Source: Streptomyces griseoruber
GTDB taxonomy: Bacteria; Actinomycetota; Actinomycetes; Streptomycetales; Streptomycetaceae
DNA length: 64,000 nt
Assembly: GCF_001514205.1 (NCBI RefSeq)
Contig: NZ_KQ948789.1
Span: 1 to 64,000 of the forward strand
Direction: 5' to 3'
The notes beneath the pieces were generated by a model, which was not told the DNA's origin, did not search any database, and was given only the letters and a program-made list of their open reading frames with translations. A program made the translations under genes and the position numbers. Every line of letters starts with the position of its first letter. The first letter of the stretch is position 1. This document shows, one piece after another, positions 8,042-16,340 of the stretch.

Positions 8042-8089
8042 CACCACAACTTGTGGGCTGCTGATGACATCCAAGCACTAGATATGGGG
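8042..8089. promoter_or_regulatory. Tandem NrdR-box-like sites upstream of nrdR
   Basis: Two near-palindromic 16-mers, CACCACAACTTGTGGG (8042-8057) and AGCACTAGATATGGGG (8074-8089), have starts 32 bases apart, close to three helical turns. That matches the paired NrdR boxes known upstream of reductase operons in actinobacteria (recalled consensus roughly ACACWATATWTTGTGT). Confidence 0.6.
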
Positions 8090-8440
8090 CTTGGCCCATT
8101 CATCCAGGCCGTATCGCGTGTCGCAGTCGAAGCCCTCACCCCGCGCGTTCCCGCCGTCACGGCGAGCACCCGAAACCGGCCCCCACGCGCGCGTGTACAA
8201 CCATGTCCGCGCGGCACATACGGCGATATCGTGGGCGCCGCAGGGAGGACCCGTGGGACTCTCGCGCACGAGCGGGAGCGGCGCAACGGCCGCCGGAAAC
8301 CTGATGGCAGACTGGGGCGACACCGCACAGGGGGCGCCCCGGCGGTGAAGAGTACAACAACGGGCTCTTCCGTCCGCCGGTCTTCGCGTTGGCTATACAC
8401 CCAGACACATGATCAAGTCAGGCTATCCACGCTTTTTCAC
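8090..8440. other. Intergenic region between nrdR and lexA, no gene seen
   Basis: The divergent nrdR and lexA starts are 584 bases apart. Apart from the NrdR-box-like pair and the SOS box at the ends, I see no gene. A frame open from 8051 into lexA has no ribosome site, and the SOS box lies within it, so it is probably not translated. Confidence 0.5.
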
Positions 8441-8456
8441 TCGAACGTGTGTTTGG
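8441..8456 (+). promoter_or_regulatory. SOS (LexA) box of lexA
   Basis: TCGAACGTGTGTTTGG matches the actinobacterial LexA operator TCGAAC-N4-GTTCGA at all six left positions and four of six right positions. It lies 63 bases upstream of the lexA start, as expected for autorepression. Confidence 0.82.
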
Positions 8457-8518
8457 CGCAACCTTTCGAAAGCAACTACCGTTGTGCAGCAGGGAGACAA
8501 TCGAGAGGGGCCGACGAC

Positions 8519-9298
8519 GTGACCACCACCGCAGACAGCGCCACCATCACCGCCCAGGACCGCTCCCAGGGCCGACTCGAGCCGGTGCATGCGATGAACG
8601 AAGCCGTGAACCCGGAGGGGCACAAGCGCTCCCTGCCGGGCCGACCTCCAGGCATCCGGGCGGACAGCTCGGGCCTGACCGACCGGCAGCGCCGGGTGAT
8701 CGAGGTCATCCGGGACTCCGTGCAGCGGCGCGGCTACCCGCCGTCCATGCGGGAGATCGGCCAGGCCGTCGGCCTGTCCAGCACGTCCTCGGTGGCGCAC
8801 CAGCTGATGGCGCTGGAGCGCAAGGGCTTCCTGCGCCGCGACCCGCACCGCCCGCGCGCGTACGAGGTCCGCGGTTCCGACCAGGCCGTCTCCGTGCAGC
8901 CCACGGACACCGCCGGCAAGCCCGCAGCGTCGTACGTCCCCTTGGTGGGCCGGATCGCCGCCGGTGGCCCGATCCTCGCCGAGGAGTCCGTCGAGGACGT
9001 GTTCCCGCTCCCGCGGCAGCTCGTCGGCGACGGTGAGCTGTTCGTGCTGAAGGTCGTCGGCGACTCCATGATCGAAGCCGCGATCTGCGACGGCGACTGG
9101 GTCACCGTCCGGCGTCAGCCCGTAGCCGAGAACGGCGACATCGTGGCGGCCATGCTCGACGGCGAGGCCACCGTGAAGCGCTTCAAGCGCGAGGACGGCC
9201 ATGTGTGGCTGCTCCCGCACAACGCGGCGTACGAGCCGATCCCCGGCGACGACGCGACCATCCTCGGCAAGGTGGTGGCTGTCCTCCGCCGCGTCTGA
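8519..9298 (+). CDS. lexA: SOS-response repressor LexA
   Basis: LexA represses DNA-damage genes and cleaves itself when stimulated by RecA filaments. The 259-residue protein starts at GTG 8519 after GAGAGGGG; about 50 N-terminal residues precede the winged-helix DNA-binding domain (LTDRQRRVIEVIRDSVQRRGYPPS, then VGLSSTSSVAHQL). The peptidase domain has the cleavage site Ala148-Gly149 (GRIAAGGPI), nucleophile Ser183 (GDSMIEAAI) and Lys220 (EATVKRF), all intact. It has its own SOS box at 8441-8456, and recA in this window has one too. The gene is convergent with dinG, with a shared terminator hairpin between them. Confidence 0.97.
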   Translation: MTTTADSATITAQDRSQGRLEPVHAMNEAVNPEGHKRSLPGRPPGIRADSSGLTDRQRRVIEVIRDSVQRRGYPPSMREIGQAVGLSSTSSVAHQLMALERKGFLRRDPHRPRAYEVRGSDQAVSVQPTDTAGKPAASYVPLVGRIAAGGPILAEESVEDVFPLPRQLVGDGELFVLKVVGDSMIEAAICDGDWVTVRRQPVAENGDIVAAMLDGEATVKRFKREDGHVWLLPHNAAYEPIPGDDATILGKVVAVLRRV

Positions 9299-9334
9299 GC
9301 ACGGCGGGCGGCCTCACCTCTCCGCCCCTTGACT

Positions 9335-9368
9335 GGGCCCCGGGATCCCTGCGCCGGTTCCGGGGCCC
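9335..9368. terminator. Bidirectional terminator between lexA and dinG
   Basis: GGGCCCCGG (9335-9343) pairs with CCGGGGCCC (9360-9368) around a 16-base loop, between two convergent stop codons. Confidence 0.65.
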
Positions 9369-9380
9369 TGTGCTGTGCCC

Positions 9381-11363
9381 CTACGTCCGGTCGGTCTCGG
9401 TCTGCCGCGCCGTCGCGTCGATCGCCGCGAGCGACTTCCGCACCTGGTTGCGGTCCGTGGTGTACCAGAAGTCCGGCAGGGAGGCCTTGAGGTAGCTCCC
9501 GTAGCGGGCCGTCGCCAGTCGCTGGTCCAGTACGGCGACCACGCCCCGGTCGCCCGACGCGCGGACCAGACGGCCGGCGCCCTGGGCCATCAGCAGCGCC
9601 GCGTGCGTGGCGGCCACGGCCATGAAGCCGTTGCCCCCGGCGTCCTCCACCGCCTTCTGGCGGGCGCTCATCAGCGGGTCGTCCGGACGCGGGAACGGGA
9701 TCTTGTCCATGACCACCAGCTGACAGCTGGCCCCCGGCACGTCGACGCCCTGCCAGAGCGACAGCGTCCCGAAGAGACATGTCTTCGGATCCGCCGAGAA
9801 GTTCTTGATCAGCTCGCCCAGGGTCTCCTCGCCCTGGAGCAGGATCGGGAACTCCGGGATCCGGCCGCGCAGCTCCTCGGCCGCGAGCTGTGCGGCGCGC
9901 ATGGAGGAGAAGAGGCCGAGGGTACGCCCGCCGGCCGCCTGGATCAGTTCGGTCAGCTCGTCCAGCATGTCCGCGCGGTCGCCGTCCCGCGCGGGACGCG
10001 ACAGGTGCTTGGCGACGTACAGGATGCCCTGCTTGCGGTAGTCGAAGGGCGACCCCACGTCGATTCCCTTCCACGGGGGAAGGTCGTCTCCCTCGGTGCC
10101 CTCCGGGGCGAGCCCCAGGGAGGCGCCCACGCCGTTGAAGTCCCCGCCGAGTTTCAGGGTCGCCGAGGCCAGGGTCACGGAGCGGTCGGCGAAGAGCTTC
10201 TCCCGCAGCAGGCCCGACACGGACATGGGGGCGACGCGCAGGGAGGCGCCGAAGCGGTCGTGCCGTTCGTACCAGACGACGTCGTACTCGGAGCCGCCCA
10301 CGATCCGCTCCGCCACGTCGTGCACGCTCTCCACGGAGGCGAGCGCCTGCTTGCGGACCGCGTCCTCGTCCTGGACGGACTTGTCACGGGTGGCTCCGAT
10401 GGCGGAGATGACGGTGCGCGCCGCGTCACGCAAGGCCATGAGGGCGTAGTTGAGGTCCTCCGGGATCTCCTCCAGGCGGCCCGGCAGCGCCAGCTCCATC
10501 AGGCGCTCGAAGCCCTCGGCGGCGGTCTGGAGCTGGTCGGCCGCCTTCTCGTTCACCAGCTTCGCGGCCCGCCGCACGGCCCGGTTGACCTGGCCCGGGG
10601 TGAGCTCGCCGGTGGCGACGCCGGTGACCCTCGACACCAGTTCGTGCGCCTCGTCGACGATCAGCACCTCGTGCTGCGGGAGGACCGGGGCGCCTTCGAT
10701 GGCGTCGATGGCCAGCAGCGCGTGGTTGGTGACGACGACCTCGGCCAGCTTGGCGCGCTCGCGGGCCATCTCCGCGAAGCACTCCGCCCCGTACGCGCAC
10801 TTGGTCGCGCCGAGGCATTCCCGCGAGGACACCGACACCTGGGCCCAGGCCCGGTCGGACACGCCCGGGGTGAGGTCGTCGCGGTCGCCGGACTCGGTCT
10901 CGTCCGACCAGTCCCGCAGCCGCAGCAGGTCCTGGCCCAGCTTGCTGCTGGGCGCGGCCGCCTCGAACTGGTCGAAGAGGCCCTCCTCCTCGTCCTGCGG
11001 GACGCCCTCGTGCAGCCGGTGCAGGCACAGGTAGTTGGAGCGGCCCTTCAGCATCGCGAACTCGGGGCGCCTGCGCAGCAACGGGTGCAGGGCGTCGACG
11101 GTGCGCGGCAGGTCACGCTCCACCAGCTGGCGCTGCAGGGCCAGGGTGGCGGTCGCGACCACGACCCGCTCCCCGTGCGCCAGCGCGGGCACCAGGTAGC
11201 CCAGCGACTTGCCGGTGCCGGTGCCGGCCTGGACCAGCAGGTGGGATCCGTCGTCGATCGCCTCCGCGACGGCTTCGGCCATGGTCACCTGGCCGGGGCG
11301 CTCCGTACCGCCGACAGCGGCGACGGCGGCATGGAGGAGTTCGGGGAGTGAGGGCTTCGTCAT
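9381..11363 (-). CDS. dinG: DinG/XPD-family ATP-dependent DNA helicase
   Basis: This 660-residue superfamily 2 helicase of the Rad3/XPD/DinG group unwinds DNA 5' to 3'. Walker A is AGTGTGKS near residue 46, the Walker B box is LIVDEAHE (DEAH), and motif V/VI elements are LSLWQGVDVPG and QGAGRLVR. Cysteines at NYLCLHRL, SRECLGATKC and YGAECF lie between motifs Ia and II, where XPD and DinG hold an iron-sulfur cluster, so a 4Fe-4S cluster is expected. The start at 11363 gives MTKPSLPELLHAAVAAVGG. It is convergent with lexA and shares its terminator. In some bacteria dinG is LexA-controlled; I do not see a convincing SOS box in the short region upstream. Confidence 0.93.
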   Translation of the reverse strand: MTKPSLPELLHAAVAAVGGTERPGQVTMAEAVAEAIDDGSHLLVQAGTGTGKSLGYLVPALAHGERVVVATATLALQRQLVERDLPRTVDALHPLLRRRPEFAMLKGRSNYLCLHRLHEGVPQDEEEGLFDQFEAAAPSSKLGQDLLRLRDWSDETESGDRDDLTPGVSDRAWAQVSVSSRECLGATKCAYGAECFAEMARERAKLAEVVVTNHALLAIDAIEGAPVLPQHEVLIVDEAHELVSRVTGVATGELTPGQVNRAVRRAAKLVNEKAADQLQTAAEGFERLMELALPGRLEEIPEDLNYALMALRDAARTVISAIGATRDKSVQDEDAVRKQALASVESVHDVAERIVGGSEYDVVWYERHDRFGASLRVAPMSVSGLLREKLFADRSVTLASATLKLGGDFNGVGASLGLAPEGTEGDDLPPWKGIDVGSPFDYRKQGILYVAKHLSRPARDGDRADMLDELTELIQAAGGRTLGLFSSMRAAQLAAEELRGRIPEFPILLQGEETLGELIKNFSADPKTCLFGTLSLWQGVDVPGASCQLVVMDKIPFPRPDDPLMSARQKAVEDAGGNGFMAVAATHAALLMAQGAGRLVRASGDRGVVAVLDQRLATARYGSYLKASLPDFWYTTDRNQVRKSLAAIDATARQTETDRT

Positions 11364-11600
11364 AGCGCGACCACCCTACGGCTCGGCACTGACAAACGCG
11401 GGATCGCGCAGGTGGTCGGCGGGGACGACGGTGAGGGAATCGGTGAGGGGTTCAAGGCGCGGGGCTTCTCGGATTCGGGGCCGGTGAAGGGCCTGGGGGA
11501 CATCGGCGGGGAGAGAAGAAATTCTCGGGGATTCTCGGGACGGGCGGGAACCGGCTGGAATCCCGAGGCGTTGCATGGGTGACGGGACGATTACGGACAG

Positions 11601-12212
11601 TTACAGAACCTCTCGGAAGTGCCTGTCCCTGACCATGAGGCCGGCCCGTTTCGCGGGCAGGTCGACCTCGGCGCAGAAGCGGAAACCGGCGCGAAGGAAG
11701 GCGGCGATGGAGGGGGTGTTGCGAAGATCGGGTTCAGCGACGACACGTGAGCAGGCGGGCCTGCTGTCGAGTACGAGGTCGGCGACGGCTCTCAGCAGCA
11801 GTCCGCCGAGCCCTCGCCCGCGGGCGTCCCGGCCTCCGATGAGGAGATGGACACCGGTGTCGTGAGGTCGGGCCGGGTAATGGCGGGCCAGCGGGTCGAG
11901 GTCGGCCCGGTAGATCTCCCAGTAGCTCATGGGCGTGCCCTCCAGCAGACCGAGGCACGGAACGCTGTGGCCGCCGGTGAGTTGGCGGCGAAGGTGGCGT
12001 TCGGTCACGGTCCGGGGTCCCGCCAGCTCCCAGAAGGCGGCGACCGCGGGCTCGTTCATCCACCGGCCGATACGGGGCAGGTCCCGGTCGACCTGTACGG
12101 GGACGAGGTGGAAGACGCCCGCGGGTGTGGGGGTGGGCCCCCAGTCGCCCGGGCGGTCGAGCAGAGCCGTGGGTGCGGTGCCGGCGACGGCGCGGGGACC
12201 GATGGGGGGCAC
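11601..12212 (-). CDS. GNAT acyltransferase of a siderophore-like (NIS) cluster
   Basis: The 203-residue protein belongs to the siderophore acetyltransferase group (IucB/RhbD/AlcB-like). Diagnostic features are WMNEPAVAAFWELAGP, LLEGTPMSYWEIYRADLDPLARHY, GVHLLIGGRDARGRGLGG (acetyl-CoA loop) and EPDLRNTPSIAAFLRAGFRF. In known pathways such enzymes acetylate the amine or hydroxylamine of a diamine building block. It starts at GTG 12212, eight bases after AGGAG, 39 bases behind the IucA/IucC gene, so it is the last gene of a three-gene operon. The exact substrate is unknown. The partner genes suggest a 2,4-diaminobutyrate-derived amine, but the decarboxylase and N-hydroxylase usually found alongside are missing. 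Confidence 0.85.
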   Translation of the reverse strand: MPPIGPRAVAGTAPTALLDRPGDWGPTPTPAGVFHLVPVQVDRDLPRIGRWMNEPAVAAFWELAGPRTVTERHLRRQLTGGHSVPCLGLLEGTPMSYWEIYRADLDPLARHYPARPHDTGVHLLIGGRDARGRGLGGLLLRAVADLVLDSRPACSRVVAEPDLRNTPSIAAFLRAGFRFCAEVDLPAKRAGLMVRDRHFREVL

Positions 12213-12251
12213 GGCGGGGCTCCTCTCAGCAGGTGGGGCGGGACAGGTTCC

Positions 12252-14300
12252 TCAAGGACGAAGGGGGTTGGCGATGGTGACGTACACGGACTGGGTGTCC
12301 ACGGGGCCGACGAGTTCGTCCATGCCGTGCAGCCGGGTCAGCAGATTGGCCTTGCAGCGCAGCACGGGTGAGTCGAGGAGGCGGGCGGGCAGCGAGCTGC
12401 GCATCCGGTCGGGACCGCAGGCCGCGGCGGTGAGGAAGCGGCGGAAGGCGGCGAGCAGCAGGTGTTCGCCGGCGAGACGCTGTGAGCCGAAGGCTCCGAC
12501 GAGTCCGAGGACGTTGTTGATACCCAGGTAGTAGGCGAAGCGCTCGTCGGTGACGGCGTCGGAGACGAAGGTGTCGCTGTGCTCGCCGATACCGGGCAGC
12601 CGGGCTTCGAGTTCCGTGCGGCGGGAGTCGCGGAAGTAGTAGCCCTGGTTGTCGCGGTACCGGCCGCCCGTGGGCCAGCCGTCGGGGTCCAGCAGGAGGA
12701 GCGTGTTCTGCTGGTGGGCCTCCAGGGCGATGCCCGCTTCCCCGTCGAGCCACAGCACCGGGCGCACGACGTGCTCCAGATAGCGCAGGAACCACTCGAC
12801 GGCGACGGTGGCGAGCGGGCGCCCAGTCCGTGCGGCGAGACGTGTGACGACCTCGGCCAGCCGGGAACTCTGCACGGGTTTCGTGTCCATGGCCGGAGAA
12901 AGGCTCTCGGCGGCGCGCGGGTACGGCCGGGGCGAGACGAGGCCCGCGACGCAGGAGACGTCGTCCGCGGCGGTGAAGGGGTTGTGGCGGATCACCACGT
13001 CGAGTCCCGGCACAGGGTGGCCGTCGGCCCCGTCGACGGCGAGCCAGGCCGGGTCGCGGACGATGTCGAAACCCGGGTGGGCCGCCTGCCACTGCTGGGA
13101 CAGGCCGGCTCGCAGCAGGCGGTGGACTTCGAGGCCGCGGTGGAGTTCCTTGCGCAGGTGCTCCCGACGGGAGTTGGTGATGTGCAGACCGAGCGACAGT
13201 TTGAGCATGGCCGGGGCGCCGGACCGGTGGACGGTGCGTACGGAGGAGGTCGGGTGCCAGGGGACACCGAGCGGACCGAGGTCCCGGAGCAGCCCGGTCG
13301 CCAACAGGGCGGCGACGTCGGGGCGGTGGCCGACCGCGTGCCGCTGCCAGGGGTGCATCGGCAGGAGGGCATAGCCCTCGGGCAGCGTGCGGCGTACGGG
13401 CAACGGCAGTCCGGAGTCGGCGAGTCGGGCCGTCAGCCGGTCCGCGGTGACGATACGGCCGCTTTCCGTCCAGGCGGAATCGGCGGCCAGCACGGAGGGA
13501 GCGACAGCCAGCCAGTGGAGGGGGAAGGAGCCGCGCAACTCGGGTGAGTACAGCCGTGCTTCCGCATCGGTGAGGCCTTCGCGGCTCTTCGGGGTGGGGT
13601 GCAGGGGGTGTCCGAGGAGCAGTGCCTGTTCGGCGGCGAGGAACAGGTCGGGTCCGTCGGTGGGGTGCTTCCGTCGCTCGCGGATGAAGTCCGTCGTACG
13701 GCGGACGGAGTCGGCGACGCGGGCCACCAGGGCGACCTGGTCGATGCCGTGGCCGGCCGGCCGGGGTGAGGCGGGTGTCCCGGCTGGTCGGGGTTGGGCG
13801 GGTGTCCCGGCTGGTTCGAGCGGTTCGGGGACATCGGGCGTCTCGGGCAACTCGGGCGTCTCGCGGGACAGCAGGGCGGCGAGCGTCACGGCGTCCGCGG
13901 GTGGGGACTGCTCGGGGGCGTCGGCCAGGCGCGGGAGGCCGAAGCGGTGCCAGCCGGTCGGGGACCAGTGGTGGACGGGGACGAGCAGGGCGGTGCCGCT
14001 GGCGGGGAGCGGCACTCGGAGGGTGCCGTCGGCGGGGGCGGGCAGGCCTGCCTCGCGCACCCAGCAGCGCAGCAGGCTCTCCACGGCCGCCGCCTGGGCC
14101 GCGGTGTGCGGGTCGGCGTGGTCCAAGGGGTGGGCCGGGACCACGGGCCCCGGTTCGGCGGGGGTGGCGTGGCGCTGCTGGGGAGGGACGGTCCCGGTCG
14201 GGGTGACGTCGGTCGACAGAACGGAGGAGGTGGACGCCGGTGGGGTGGAAACGGCGGAGGTGGGAGCGGATGAGCCGGAGGGCTCAGGGGAGTCGTTCAA
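12252..14300 (-). CDS. IucA/IucC-family NRPS-independent siderophore (NIS) synthetase
   Basis: NIS synthetases join a carboxylic acid such as citrate to an amine or alcohol at the cost of ATP. The 682-residue protein has the family motifs LPMHPWQRHAVG, SSVRTVHRSGAPAMLKLSLGL, HITNSRREHLRKELHRGLEV and a FhuF-like C-terminal part (VLWLDGEAGIALEAHQQN, YLGINNVLGLVGAFG). I take the TTG at 14300, behind GATGAGGAACG, as start; the first 60 residues are low-complexity Ser/Thr/Pro. A Pro-rich insert (repeats of PAGTPA and RPAG type, about residues 165-195) separates N-terminal elements. It is the middle gene between a PLP aminotransferase and a GNAT enzyme. The product cannot be named from sequence. 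Confidence 0.9.
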   Translation of the reverse strand: MNDSPEPSGSSAPTSAVSTPPASTSSVLSTDVTPTGTVPPQQRHATPAEPGPVVPAHPLDHADPHTAAQAAAVESLLRCWVREAGLPAPADGTLRVPLPASGTALLVPVHHWSPTGWHRFGLPRLADAPEQSPPADAVTLAALLSRETPELPETPDVPEPLEPAGTPAQPRPAGTPASPRPAGHGIDQVALVARVADSVRRTTDFIRERRKHPTDGPDLFLAAEQALLLGHPLHPTPKSREGLTDAEARLYSPELRGSFPLHWLAVAPSVLAADSAWTESGRIVTADRLTARLADSGLPLPVRRTLPEGYALLPMHPWQRHAVGHRPDVAALLATGLLRDLGPLGVPWHPTSSVRTVHRSGAPAMLKLSLGLHITNSRREHLRKELHRGLEVHRLLRAGLSQQWQAAHPGFDIVRDPAWLAVDGADGHPVPGLDVVIRHNPFTAADDVSCVAGLVSPRPYPRAAESLSPAMDTKPVQSSRLAEVVTRLAARTGRPLATVAVEWFLRYLEHVVRPVLWLDGEAGIALEAHQQNTLLLLDPDGWPTGGRYRDNQGYYFRDSRRTELEARLPGIGEHSDTFVSDAVTDERFAYYLGINNVLGLVGAFGSQRLAGEHLLLAAFRRFLTAAACGPDRMRSSLPARLLDSPVLRCKANLLTRLHGMDELVGPVDTQSVYVTIANPLRP

Positions 14301-14476
14301 GGGCGTTCCTCATCGGACGGGGCGGGCGCGGTCGGCGGCGTGACGGACCGGAACGGCGGTGGGGACGCGGCAGCGTGGCGAGGCCGGCCGGTGTCCGTCT
14401 CCTGGGCAGGGTGGGCGAGGGGCCGGGCCGCGCCCGGAGCCGCGGCGGCCTCCTCGTGCGGGCTGTCGACCCCGGC

Positions 14477-16060
14477 TCACCTCGGGCGGCCGGCGCGGCC
14501 AGGTGGCTCCGGAGCCTGCCTGGGCTGCCGGGTCGGCTGGTCCTCGTCGCCCTGGTGCGCGCGGTGGGCGTGACCGCGGGCTGCCGCCCGGATCGCGTCG
14601 GCCAGCCGGTCGAGTACGGCGGCGGCCTGTTCGTCGGTGATCGTCAGGGGCGGAAGCAGGCGTACGACGCTCGCGTGGCGGCCGCCCAGTTCGACGATCA
14701 AGCCGCGGCGCAGGCACTCCCGCTGTACGGCGACGGCCAGTCCGGGGGCGGCGGGGTGAGGCCCGCGAGCCGGGGCGGCGTCCGGGGCACCGGGGCCCGC
14801 GCCCACCGCGACTTCGCTCCCCCGTTGCGGCGCCTCCCGCTCCGGCGCCTCCTCGTACTCCCCCTCCTCGGCCTCCGGGTCGACCAGTTCGACCCCGATC
14901 ATCAGTCCGCGCCCGCGCACGTCACCCATGCAGGGGAAGTCCTCGGCAAGGTGCCGGAGCCGTCCCAGCAGGTGGGCTCCCAGGGTGGCCGCGCGTTCGG
15001 CGAGCCGGTTCTCGCGGACGTGGGCGAGGGTGGCCGTGCCGGCGGCCATGGCGAGCTGGTTGCCGCGGAAGGTGCCCGCGTGGGCGCCCGGTTCCCAGAC
15101 GTCCAGGTCGTCGCGGTAGACGACGACGGCCAGCGGCAGGCTGCCGCCGATGGCCTTGGAGAGGACCATCACGTCGGGGGTGATCCCGCTGTGTTCCACC
15201 GCCCAGAAGGCGCCGGTGCGGCCGACGCCCGTCTGGACCTCGTCGGCGATGAGGGGAATGGAGCGGTCGGCGGTGATCTGCCGCATGCGCCGCATCCAGG
15301 TGTCCGGCGCGGGGATCACACCACCCTCGCCCTGGACGGGTTCGAGGATCATCCCGGCGGGGCGCCGGACCCCGGACTTGGGGTCGTCGAGGACGGACTC
15401 GGTCCAGCGTGCGGCGAGTTCGGCGCCGCGATCGCCGCCGACGCCGAACGGGCAGCGGTAGTCCTGCGGATAGGGCAGACGGGCCACGCGGACGTCGAAG
15501 GCACCGCCGGAGGCTTCGAGGGATCCGGCGGTCATACCGTGGTAGGCGCCGGTGAAGGCGAGGACGCCCGTGCGGCCGGTGGCGGCGCGGACCAGGGTGA
15601 GCGCGGCCTCCACGGCGTCCGTGCCGGCCGGCCCGCAGAACTGCACGCGGGCGCGGTCGGCCAGACCGGGCGGCAGGGTGCGGAAGAGCTCGGTGATGAA
15701 GGCGTCCTTGACCGGGGTGGCGAGGTCGAGGACGTGCAGGGGTGCGCCCGAGTCGAGGACCTTGCGGATGGCCTCCAGGACGACGGGATGGTTGTGGCCG
15801 AGTGCGAGGGTGCCGGCGCCGGAGAGACAGTCGAGGTAGCGGCGGCCGTCGGCGCCCTCGATGGTGAGCCCCCGGGCGCGTACCGGCACGATGGGCAGGG
15901 CGCGCGCATAGGTGCGCGCCGCGGACTCGCGGGCCGACTGGCGCCGCAGGATCCCTTCGTGCGCGGGCCGTCGGCCGGCCTGGCCGACGGGGGACCTTCC
16001 GGCGGGCGGTGTTCCGGTGGAACGCCCCGAAGGGACCTCCTCGGGCACTGGCTCGGTCAC
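14477..16060 (-). CDS. Diaminobutyrate-type class III PLP aminotransferase of the NIS cluster
   Basis: This 527-residue class III aminotransferase resembles L-2,4-diaminobutyrate:2-oxoglutarate aminotransferase (RhbA/DAT-like). PLP features are CGPAGTDAVEAALTL, FTGAYHGMTAG, ADEVQTGVGRTG and the Schiff-base Lys in VLSKAIGG. It would provide diaminobutyrate from aspartate semialdehyde for siderophore assembly. The GTG at 16060 is preceded by AGGGAG. An acidic then Pro/Ala-rich insert of about 45 residues interrupts the C-terminal domain between IGVELVDPEA and LAVAVQREC, and a Pro-rich tail extends the end; neither is normal for the family. The next gene starts 176 bases downstream. The normally accompanying diaminobutyrate decarboxylase is not present. 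Confidence 0.88.
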   Translation of the reverse strand: MTEPVPEEVPSGRSTGTPPAGRSPVGQAGRRPAHEGILRRQSARESAARTYARALPIVPVRARGLTIEGADGRRYLDCLSGAGTLALGHNHPVVLEAIRKVLDSGAPLHVLDLATPVKDAFITELFRTLPPGLADRARVQFCGPAGTDAVEAALTLVRAATGRTGVLAFTGAYHGMTAGSLEASGGAFDVRVARLPYPQDYRCPFGVGGDRGAELAARWTESVLDDPKSGVRRPAGMILEPVQGEGGVIPAPDTWMRRMRQITADRSIPLIADEVQTGVGRTGAFWAVEHSGITPDVMVLSKAIGGSLPLAVVVYRDDLDVWEPGAHAGTFRGNQLAMAAGTATLAHVRENRLAERAATLGAHLLGRLRHLAEDFPCMGDVRGRGLMIGVELVDPEAEEGEYEEAPEREAPQRGSEVAVGAGPGAPDAAPARGPHPAAPGLAVAVQRECLRRGLIVELGGRHASVVRLLPPLTITDEQAAAVLDRLADAIRAAARGHAHRAHQGDEDQPTRQPRQAPEPPGRAGRPR

Positions 16061-16340
16061 GGCTCCCTGTCCTCCCGCGGTTCAGGGGGCCGCGCGCGGA
16101 CAGCGGACCCCCCACCGCTACCAACCCCGGACGGCTGTCCTGGTTACGGGTTGCCTCAAGATCCTTGCCGTGACGGAACCGTTGCCCTCCTGTCGGAAGT
16201 CCCCCACAGCGAACGCATATCGTGTGGGGCATTGCACAGGGCCGTGAGACCCGGTTGAACTCCGCGTGGGAACACACCGAGTTCCGCCCGGCGGGAGCGG
16301 CCACAGCTTCAAGTTCGTTGACAGCAGGGGGAGTCAGACC

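Noticed and set aside
8051..8518. In-frame upstream extension of lexA by 156 codons.
   Set aside because: No ribosome site, no homology to LexA, and the SOS operator lies within it; the GTG at 8519 gives the known protein.
9375..11351. A 658-codon plus-strand frame opposite dinG.
   Set aside because: Same kind of antisense shadow; all helicase motifs are on the minus strand.
16140..16170. Iron-box (DmdR/IdeR) upstream of the aminotransferase.
   Set aside because: A TTGAGGCAACCCGTAACC-like stretch on the minus strand shares only scattered positions with TTAGGTTAGGCTNACCTAA; too weak to claim.
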